A DNA stretch of 14,784 nt from Clostridiales bacterium (GTDB taxonomy: Bacteria; Bacillota; Clostridia; Oscillospirales; QAMX01). Both the position numbers and the translations under genes were made by a program. Within the stretch, counting starts at the first letter, position 1, and each line of letters opens with the position of its first letter. Under the pieces are notes generated by a model, which made no database searches, was not told where the DNA came from, and was given only the letters and a program-made list of their open reading frames with translations. Where the stretch lies: NCBI GenBank assembly GCA_012514045.1, contig JAAZBA010000343.1, positions 1-14,784 on the forward strand, written 5' to 3'. Of the stretch, positions 1 through 5,234 are shown in pieces.

Positions 1-506
1 TGGAGACCCTTGATATAGTCGGGGCTGTCGCCCAGAGCCTCAAGGACCTTCTTGCCAACACGGGTCATAATGACCATGTTGAGCACGACGTATATGGAGT
101 CTGTCAGCTCGATGCCGTACTTTGCGAAGGGGGAGCCTACGGGACCCATGGAGTAGGGGATGACATAGCAGGTTCTGCCAATCATGCTGCCTTCATAGAG
201 CTTGTAGAGCTTGTCATACATTTCGGAAGGCTCCATCCAGTTGTTCGTGGGGCCTGCTTCGTCCTTTGTGGGGGCACAGATGTATGTTCTGCCTTCGACA
301 CGGGCAACGTCGTTAACGGCTGTGCGGTGGTAGTAGCAGCCGGGGAGGAGCTCTTGGTTGAGCTTAACCATTTCGCCTGTGGAGCAGGCTTCAGCGCGGA
401 GAGCCTCGATCTGAGCTTCGCTTCCGTCAATCCATACGAGACTGTCGGGCTTTGTGATGGAGACCATCTTGTTTATCCAGTCGAGAACTGCCTTGTTTTT
501 CGTCAT
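1..506 (-). CDS. pckG: Phosphoenolpyruvate carboxykinase (GTP), N-terminal part
   Basis: This is the first 168 residues of a GTP-type PEP carboxykinase; the gene runs off the left edge, and the family is about 600 residues long. The enzyme interconverts oxaloacetate plus GTP with PEP, CO2 and GDP in the cytosol, linking the C4 acid pool to glycolysis and gluconeogenesis. Visible family segments are VEGRTYICAPTKDEAGPTNNW (residues 70-90 minus the first), GRTCYVIPYSMGPVGSP (110-126) and LGDSPDYIKGL at the window edge. These belong to the GTP class; the ATP-dependent enzyme is unrelated in this part. The ATG at 504-506 is preceded by an AAGGAG site (515-520) and a consensus promoter at 554-583. 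The nucleotide-binding part lies outside the window, so intactness cannot be judged. Confidence 0.95.
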   Translation of the reverse strand, partial: MTKNKAVLDWINKMVSITKPDSLVWIDGSEAQIEALRAEACSTGEMVKLNQELLPGCYYHRTAVNDVARVEGRTYICAPTKDEAGPTNNWMEPSEMYDKLYKLYEGSMIGRTCYVIPYSMGPVGSPFAKYGIELTDSIYVVLNMVIMTRVGKKVLEALGDSPDYIKGL

Positions 507-553
507 AGATTTTTCTCCTTCTTATGAGTTTTGATAATAAAATTATTGCCACA

Positions 554-583
554 ATTATAGCAACGGAAAGGTTTACCTGTCAA
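554..583 (-). promoter_or_regulatory. Sigma-A-type promoter of pckG
   Basis: On the minus strand, TTGACA (578-583) and TATAAT (554-559) are both exact consensus hexamers separated by 18 bases. A TG dinucleotide one base before the -10 makes it an extended -10. Transcription should start near 547, giving a leader of about 40 bases. An AGGT-TT-ACCT inverted repeat (569-578) lies in the spacer. The promoter call is strong; start position and control are inferred. Confidence 0.85.
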
Positions 584-590
584 TGACATT

Positions 591-620
591 TTTGCAAGAT
601 AAACGTTTACATTATGCAAA
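591..620. promoter_or_regulatory. Nested palindrome with cre-like core upstream of pckG
   Basis: The perfect 10-base palindrome TAAACGTTTA (600-609) is flanked by TTTGCA (591-596) and TGCAAA (615-620), a second pair of inverted arms. On the plus strand 598-611 fits 12 of 14 positions of the catabolite-responsive element consensus TGWAANCGNTNWCA; the misses are the first two bases. The central CG with A/T-rich arms is typical of LacI/GalR-family operators, which include CcpA sites. It sits 7 bases upstream of the pckG -35 box and just downstream of the zinc-ribbon gene. No T tract follows on either side, so it is unlikely to be a terminator. Which regulator binds is inferred. Confidence 0.5.
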
Positions 621-635
621 TTTATTCGTTACCTG

Positions 636-836
636 TTACAATCGGAGACTTTCTTCAGGGGGTTTGACAGCCGGGGGACGCTTCGGAATGCGTTTGCAAG
701 GGTCGTACCTGAAGCGAATGCAGCGGTGGAGGGGACTTACAACCCCCTTCTTTTCGCAAAGCATCTCGCTTTCTCCGAGCCTTACCGCCCTCGCGCATAC
801 GGCGCAGCGTCTGTCTGTCGTTTTGCGAAACAGCAT
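636..836 (-). CDS. Small four-cysteine (zinc-ribbon-like) conserved protein
   Basis: This encodes a 66-residue basic protein of unknown function. Cys11, Cys14, Cys27 and Cys39 form a C-x2-C-x12-C-x11-C pattern suited to one zinc ion. It continues into the segment FRYDPCKRIPKRPPAVK (residues 42-58), a Tyr-Asp-Pro and Arg/Pro-rich tail. I recall similar small proteins with a KKGVV...YDP...RxPP signature in clostridial genomes, but cannot verify this here. Support for a real gene is direct: ATG at 834-836, a strong GGGAGGTG site (841-848) at good spacing, and a matched promoter at 880-908. It has no signal peptide or membrane segment. It lies between pckG and the phoH operon, divergent from the latter. 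Overlapping longer frames lack these signals. Confidence 0.75.
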   Translation of the reverse strand: MLFRKTTDRRCAVCARAVRLGESEMLCEKKGVVSPLHRCIRFRYDPCKRIPKRPPAVKPPEESLRL

Positions 837-879
837 ACAGCACCTCCCGTGAAAAACCTTTCATATGCCTATACAAAAT

Positions 880-908
880 ATTATACCATAACACAATAAG
901 ATATGCAA
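880..908 (-). promoter_or_regulatory. Promoter of the zinc-ribbon-like gene
   Basis: The minus strand carries TTGCAT (903-908), a 17-base spacer and an exact TATAAT (880-885). Predicted transcription starts near 873, about 37 bases before the ATG at 836. It is back to back with the phoH operon promoter region. Confidence 0.75.
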
Positions 909-967
909 CAGTTTTTCCTTGAAAAAACGGAAGTAAAAACTCGAATGCCTCGGAGAAAATCATAAAA

Positions 968-985
968 AAAGGTAGATTTACCTTT
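968..985. promoter_or_regulatory. Inverted repeat over the phoH operon -35 region
   Basis: AAAGGTA (968-974) and TACCTTT (979-985) are perfect 7-base inverted arms around GATT. The repeat covers the place where the -35 box of the phoH promoter would lie (about 973-978), so a bound protein could block or replace -35 contacts. No T tract follows closely enough for a terminator. The regulator is unknown. Confidence 0.4.
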
Positions 986-992
986 ATTGTTG

Positions 993-1001
993 TGGTACAA
1001 T
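993..1001 (+). promoter_or_regulatory. Extended -10 promoter of the phoH-mutS2 operon
   Basis: TGGTACAAT (993-1001) is an extended -10 element: TG, one base, then TACAAT. The -35 position holds only a weak TAGATT (973-978, 17-base spacer), which fits an extended -10 promoter. Predicted start is near 1008, giving a leader of about 30 bases to the TTG start at 1039. Confidence 0.6.
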
Positions 1002-1038
1002 ATATTATGAATAATGATGGTCATATGGAGGTTAATTA

Positions 1039-2064
1039 TTGGAACAGGTAATCAATGTTGAGAGACTGGAGCAGGTGCTGGATATTTTCGGTTCCTTTGA
1101 CGAGAACATCAAAATTATAGAGAAGGAACTTTCCGTGCGCCTTGTGTATCGTGATACGGAGCTTAAGGTTTCCGGCGAACCGGAAAACGTTATGTTAGGG
1201 GTTAAGGCGGTGGAGGGGCTTCTAACCCTTTCCGCAAGGGGAGAGAAAATCAACGCCCAGACGGTAATGTATATAATCTCCATGGTCAGAGAGGGCAACG
1301 CCGAGAAAATAAGCGAGATATCAAGGGACGTTATCTGTGTTACCGCCAAAGGAAAGCCTATAAAGGCAAAGACATTGGGGCAGAAGAAGTACATTGATGC
1401 TATAAAGCAAAACACTGTCACATTCGGCGTAGGTCCTGCCGGTACGGGCAAAACATACCTTGCGGTTGCCGCCGCTATGTCAGCTTTCAGAGACAAGCAG
1501 GTGAACAGGATAATCATCACCCGCCCGGCGGTGGAGGCAGGAGAAAAATTGGGTTTCCTCCCCGGCGATCTGCAGATGAAAGTCGATCCCTATCTCCGTC
1601 CCCTTTACGATAGTCTGTTCGACATGATAGGTCCGGAGACATACCACCGCTATGTGGAGAAGGGCAACATCGAGGTAGCGCCCCTTGCCTACATGCGGGG
1701 CAGAACTCTTGACGATTCCTTTATAATATTAGATGAAGCCCAGAACACCACGCCGGAGCAGATGAAAATGTTCCTCACTAGAATAGGCTTTGGCTCCAAG
1801 GCTGTGGTCAATGGAGATATCACCCAGATCGACCTCCCAGACGGCAAGCTCAGCGGCCTGAAAGAGGCAATCAAGATCCTCAGGAATGTAGAGGGTATAG
1901 ATATATGCTATTTCTCAGACAAGGACGTTGTCCGCCACGAACTTGTGCAGAGGATAATCAGGGCATACGAAGCCTATGACCGGGAGAGAGCGAAAAAAAG
2001 AGCGATAAACACCGCCTCCAAACAGTACAGGAAGAGCGGAGAGACGAAAAAACATGATAAGTAA
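1039..2064 (+). CDS. phoH: PhoH family ATPase (PhoH/YbeZ-like)
   Basis: This 341-residue cytosolic P-loop ATPase of the PhoH/YbeZ family is linked to rRNA maturation with YbeY. Walker A GPAGTGKT is at residues 132-139 and Walker B FIILDEAQN ends at residue 236, with Asp232 and Glu233. The conserved stretches ITRPAVEAGEKLGFLPGD (160-177) and AYMRGRTLDDSF (217-228) are also present. An N-terminal domain of about 110 residues precedes the ATPase, as in the family. The start is TTG at 1039: GGAGG (1027-1031) is 7 bases upstream and no better in-frame ATG lies nearby. It is the first gene of a six-gene operon and overlaps ybeY by 11 bases, implying coupled translation. Length and motifs are normal. 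Confidence 0.96.
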   Translation: MEQVINVERLEQVLDIFGSFDENIKIIEKELSVRLVYRDTELKVSGEPENVMLGVKAVEGLLTLSARGEKINAQTVMYIISMVREGNAEKISEISRDVICVTAKGKPIKAKTLGQKKYIDAIKQNTVTFGVGPAGTGKTYLAVAAAMSAFRDKQVNRIIITRPAVEAGEKLGFLPGDLQMKVDPYLRPLYDSLFDMIGPETYHRYVEKGNIEVAPLAYMRGRTLDDSFIILDEAQNTTPEQMKMFLTRIGFGSKAVVNGDITQIDLPDGKLSGLKEAIKILRNVEGIDICYFSDKDVVRHELVQRIIRAYEAYDRERAKKRAINTASKQYRKSGETKKHDK

Positions 2065-2566
2065 GACAGTTATTATCCTTGAGTATTCCTCCTGTAGCTA
2101 TTTCACTGCCCTTAACCTTAAGAGGCTTATAAAGCGCTGCGCAAAGGCTGTGAAAGCCCACCTTGGAATTAAATTTCCCATAGAGGTGAACGTATTTCTT
2201 ACTAACGACAAAGGGATAAGAAGAATAAACAGGGAGCAGAGGAACATTGACAGAGAGACTGATGTGCTCAGCTTTCCAACCCTTTCCTGGTTTGACGGTA
2301 AAGGCAAGAATCCAACGGACGAGGATCTGGACTTCGACACTTTAGCATATGTCATCGGTGACATGGTGCTGTCCCTTGAGAGGGCGGAGGAGCAGGCTAG
2401 GGAATACGGCCACAGCTTCAAAAGGGAGTGCGCCTATTTAAGTGTCCATTCCCTTTTACATATGTTCGGCTTTGACCATGTGGACGAGGGCAGAAGAAAG
2501 AGGCTTATGAGAAAAAACGAGGAGGAGATCCTCGCAAAACTTAAGATAACGAGGGATGAGAAGTGA
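2054..2566 (+). CDS. ybeY: Endoribonuclease / rRNA maturation factor YbeY
   Basis: This 170-residue YbeY is a zinc-dependent single-strand endoribonuclease implicated in 16S rRNA 3'-end maturation and ribosome quality control. The zinc site is the HSLLHMFGFDH motif, with ligands His132, His136 and His142. The family signatures TDVLSFP (69-75) and YVIGDMVLS (99-107) are present. The second motif position is Ser rather than Gly, which is common in Firmicutes. An insertion around residues 80-92, rich in charged residues, sits where the family is variable. The ATG lies inside the end of phoH, and the stop overlaps the next gene's GTG. The phoH-ybeY pairing matches the known partnership. Confidence 0.95.
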   Translation: MISKTVIILEYSSCSYFTALNLKRLIKRCAKAVKAHLGIKFPIEVNVFLTNDKGIRRINREQRNIDRETDVLSFPTLSWFDGKGKNPTDEDLDFDTLAYVIGDMVLSLERAEEQAREYGHSFKRECAYLSVHSLLHMFGFDHVDEGRRKRLMRKNEEEILAKLKITRDEK

Positions 2567-3624
2567 AAAATCTTCCAAAAACAATATACAGCGGTCCGCA
2601 GGGCAATAACCATGTCCAGGGCATCGCCATAGATACAAAGAGAGAATATATCTATTATTCCTTCACCACGAAGCTTATAAAGTCCGATATGGCGGGGAAC
2701 ATCGTTGGCAGCGTGAACGGTCTTATCGGTCACATGGGTTGTCTTGACTTTAACGACGCAGACGGGAAGGTCTATGGTTCCCTGGAATTCAAGCAGGACT
2801 CCATCGGAAAAGGCATACTTAAAAGTTTGGGGATAAACAAGGAGATAAAGGACGCCTTCTACATCGCCGTATTTGACGTGGATAAGATTGACCGAATGGA
2901 TATGGACGCAGAAAAAGACGGCGTCATGAAGACAGTGTACCTTAAAGATGTGGTGGAGGACTACCTCGGCACTTCGCCGGAGGGGAAAAAACATGTCCAC
3001 GGCTGCAGCGGTATTGACGGCATCGCCTTTGGTCCGGATTTCGGTGATTTCAAGGGCGAGAAGCAGTATCTTAAGGTAGCATACGGCATCTATTCTGATG
3101 TCGAGCGTAATGACAACGACCATCAGGTTATCCTCTCCTATGACGTATCCGACTGGGACAAATACCTGACACCCTTAAGCCAAGGTAATCCCCACGAGAA
3201 CGGTCCGGAGAAGCACAGAAAATACTTTGTATACACAGGAAATACAGTATACGGAGTGCAGAATTTGGAGTATGACGGCTATACGGGCAACTTCCTTATG
3301 GCTGTGTACAAAGGACAAAAGGAAAAATTCCCGAATTACCCCATGTACGCAATCGACGGCAGCGCTCAGCCGGAGGAAAAGATGATTGACGGAAAAACAG
3401 TCTTTACGGTGCCTCTCCTGAAGCAGGGAGCATACCATGAAGCGTCGGGGATATACGGTTTCACCTTTGAATGGGGCAGCACAGGTCTTTTCTCCCTGGA
3501 TAACGGATTTTTCTATGTATCTCACCATGGAAAGACTCCCGAGGGAGAGCAGACAAGCACCGTGCGTATGTATAGATATACGGGAGCCGGAGAGAACCCC
3601 TTTGAAATCGTAGAGGAAAATTGA
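2563..3624 (+). CDS. Conserved hypothetical protein, beta-propeller-like
   Basis: I do not recognise a named family for this 353-residue protein. It starts at GTG 2563, four bases into the ybeY stop, with a GAGGGATGAG stretch upstream. There is no signal peptide or membrane segment, so it is probably cytosolic. Blade-like segments recur: GIAIDTKREYIYYSF (20-34), GCLDFNDADGKVYGSLEF (59-76), GIDGIAFGPDF (150-160), GVQNLEYDGYTGNFLMAVY (231-249) and GFTFEWGSTGLFSLDNGFF (299-317). This hydrophobic strand, Asp/Gly turn, Tyr-rich strand pattern is typical of beta-propellers. Histidines at 17, 57, 144, 146, 292, 321 and 322 sit near predicted blade edges and could bind metal or substrate. It occupies the place between ybeY and era where other Firmicutes carry dgkA and cdd. 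The fold is an inference and the function is unknown. Confidence 0.85.
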   Translation: MKNLPKTIYSGPQGNNHVQGIAIDTKREYIYYSFTTKLIKSDMAGNIVGSVNGLIGHMGCLDFNDADGKVYGSLEFKQDSIGKGILKSLGINKEIKDAFYIAVFDVDKIDRMDMDAEKDGVMKTVYLKDVVEDYLGTSPEGKKHVHGCSGIDGIAFGPDFGDFKGEKQYLKVAYGIYSDVERNDNDHQVILSYDVSDWDKYLTPLSQGNPHENGPEKHRKYFVYTGNTVYGVQNLEYDGYTGNFLMAVYKGQKEKFPNYPMYAIDGSAQPEEKMIDGKTVFTVPLLKQGAYHEASGIYGFTFEWGSTGLFSLDNGFFYVSHHGKTPEGEQTSTVRMYRYTGAGENPFEIVEEN

Positions 3625-3628
3625 AAAT

Positions 3629-4522
3629 ATGAATATTACAAAAACCGGTATGTTTTCCATTGTGGGACGTCCCAACGTGGGAAAGAGCACTCTTCTTAAC
3701 GCACTGGCAGGGCAGAAAATCGCCATAACGTCCTCAAAACCCCAGACCACAAGGAGCAGGATATCCGCCATAGTCAACCGTGATAATACTCAGTATATTT
3801 TCATGGACACACCGGGCTTTCATAAACCTCGTACGGTGCTGGGAGACTTCATGGTGAAGGTGGTGGAGCAGAGCATCCCGGACGCAGACGGGATTATTCT
3901 TGTGGTGGAGCCGAGGGCGGCGGGCGTGCAGGAGGAGCAGCTTATAAAAAATATCGAAGCCTCCGGCGTACCCTGCATCCTTGTCATAAACAAGATCGAC
4001 ACACTCAAAAACAAGGAGTCCCTTCTTGAGGTCATATCGGACTATGCACCGAGGCTTGACTTCCACGCTGTTATCCCTGTCAGCGCCAGAACGAAGGAGG
4101 GGATAGATATCCTTAACTCCGAGATTGAAAGCCTGACTGTTGAGGGGGAGGCGCTTTTCCCCGAGGACATGGTTTCCGATCAGCCGGAGAAAATGATCAT
4201 AGCGGAGATCATAAGAGAGAAAGCGTTAAGGCTTCTCGACCGTGAGGTGCCCCACGGTATCGCCGTGGAGATTGAACTCTTCGAAGAGCAGGAAAACGGT
4301 ATAATTGAGATAAGCGCCGTAATATATGTAGAAAAGCAGAGCCATAAAGGGATTGTAATCGGCAGGCAGGGAGCCATGCTCAAGGCGATCGGCGAACAGG
4401 CGAGAGCAGATATAGAAAAGCTATTCGGAACAAAGGTTTTCCTTCAGACCTGGGTAAAGGTTAAGGAAGGCTGGAGAAATAACCGCTTCTTTATGCGTAA
4501 TTTCGGCTATGAACAAGATTAA
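3629..4522 (+). CDS. era: GTPase Era
   Basis: Era is an essential GTPase that binds the 3' end of 16S rRNA during 30S assembly. The G domain shows G1 GRPNVGKS (13-20), switch I PQTTR (38-42), G3 DTPG (60-63), G4 NKID (121-124) and G5 SA (152-153). The C-terminal KH RNA-binding domain has GIVIGRQGAMLKAIGEQ and ends with the usual LQTWVKVKEGWRNN segment. At 297 residues it is of family length with no missing motif. The ATG at 3629 follows the previous gene by 4 bases; GAGG at 3613-3616 is 12 bases upstream, a rather long spacing. The gene overlaps recO by 14 bases. Confidence 0.98.
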   Translation: MNITKTGMFSIVGRPNVGKSTLLNALAGQKIAITSSKPQTTRSRISAIVNRDNTQYIFMDTPGFHKPRTVLGDFMVKVVEQSIPDADGIILVVEPRAAGVQEEQLIKNIEASGVPCILVINKIDTLKNKESLLEVISDYAPRLDFHAVIPVSARTKEGIDILNSEIESLTVEGEALFPEDMVSDQPEKMIIAEIIREKALRLLDREVPHGIAVEIELFEEQENGIIEISAVIYVEKQSHKGIVIGRQGAMLKAIGEQARADIEKLFGTKVFLQTWVKVKEGWRNNRFFMRNFGYEQD

Positions 4523-5219
4523 AACTCCGGGACTGGTGATAAGGGAGAGCGCTGTAAGGGATTCCGACAGCCTTTTGTCCATCCTCACGCCGGGAGGACT
4601 TATATCAGCCATTGCCTTTGGAGCAAGAAAGACCACCGGCTCAAAACAGTCCGGTACCAGGCTTTTCTGCTACTCCGACTTCACGATTTTTGAAAAACAG
4701 GGGAATTACACTGTAGACAGTGCAGTGTCCATCGATACATTTTTCGGCGTCTCAGGGAGCGTTCTTTCCCTTGCCGCGGCCTCCTATTTTGCCGAAGTGC
4801 TGGGTGACGCAGCTCTGCATGGTGACGGGGATACGGAGCTTCTGAGGCTTGCCCTCGTAAGTCTATTCGCACTTAGCAAGGGTAAAAAGGATATCTCCTC
4901 CGTTAAAGCCGCTTTTGAGCTTCGGCTCTGCGCTCTGTGTGGCTATGAGCCTATCCTCGAAACCGAAGGCAACCGCTTCTCCTTCATCGACGGCTGCATA
5001 TTCCAGGGGGATGAGGAGGAAGAATCGGCGGAGGTCACTCCCGGGGTGCTTATGGCGATGCGGCATATCGTTTCGAGTGACTTAAAGAGGCTCATGGCAT
5101 TTGAGATAACCGGCGAGAGCCGGAAGAGGCTTATATACATCTGCCAGAGATATCTGGAGATTCAGTTCGACAAAAAATACAAAACGCTTGCCATATACAA
5201 CAGCCTGAACAATGAGTAA
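4509..5219 (+). CDS. recO: DNA repair protein RecO
   Basis: RecO loads RecA onto SSB-coated single-stranded DNA with RecR in the RecFOR pathway. The 236-residue product has the N-terminal OB-fold start (TPGLVIRESAVRDSDSLLSI, residues 7-26), the basic FGARKTTGSKQSG loop (37-49), and the helical core with AAFELRLCALCGYEP (134-148). The expected zinc-binding ribbon after the GY motif is reduced: there is no C-x2-C pair after residue 146, only Cys163 in an acidic stretch (residues 161-175). Cys141 and Cys144 lie before the GY motif and are probably not zinc ligands. The ATG lies inside the end of era. The gene order era-recO is classic and supports the call despite the divergence of this family. 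Confidence 0.9.
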   Translation: MNKIKTPGLVIRESAVRDSDSLLSILTPGGLISAIAFGARKTTGSKQSGTRLFCYSDFTIFEKQGNYTVDSAVSIDTFFGVSGSVLSLAAASYFAEVLGDAALHGDGDTELLRLALVSLFALSKGKKDISSVKAAFELRLCALCGYEPILETEGNRFSFIDGCIFQGDEEEESAEVTPGVLMAMRHIVSSDLKRLMAFEITGESRKRLIYICQRYLEIQFDKKYKTLAIYNSLNNE

Positions 5220-5234
5220 AGGAATTGGTAAAAT

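Noticed and set aside
583..852. 89-codon plus-strand frame
   Set aside because: Antisense shadow of the four-cysteine gene; no ribosome site or recognisable protein features.
655..963. 102-codon minus-strand frame overlapping the small four-cysteine gene
   Set aside because: It has no ribosome binding site, contains the promoter of the smaller gene, and its translation looks random; the 66-codon frame has a zinc pattern, promoter and ribosome site.
2447..2482. Ser in place of Gly in the YbeY zinc motif (HSLLHMFGFDH)
   Set aside because: HSxLH is usual in Firmicute YbeY proteins and all three His ligands are present, so it is not a defect.
2434..3123. 229-codon minus-strand frame opposite the propeller-like gene
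   Set aside because: It lies opposite well-supported coding sequence (end of ybeY and the 2563 gene), has no promoter or ribosome site, and shows no domain pattern.
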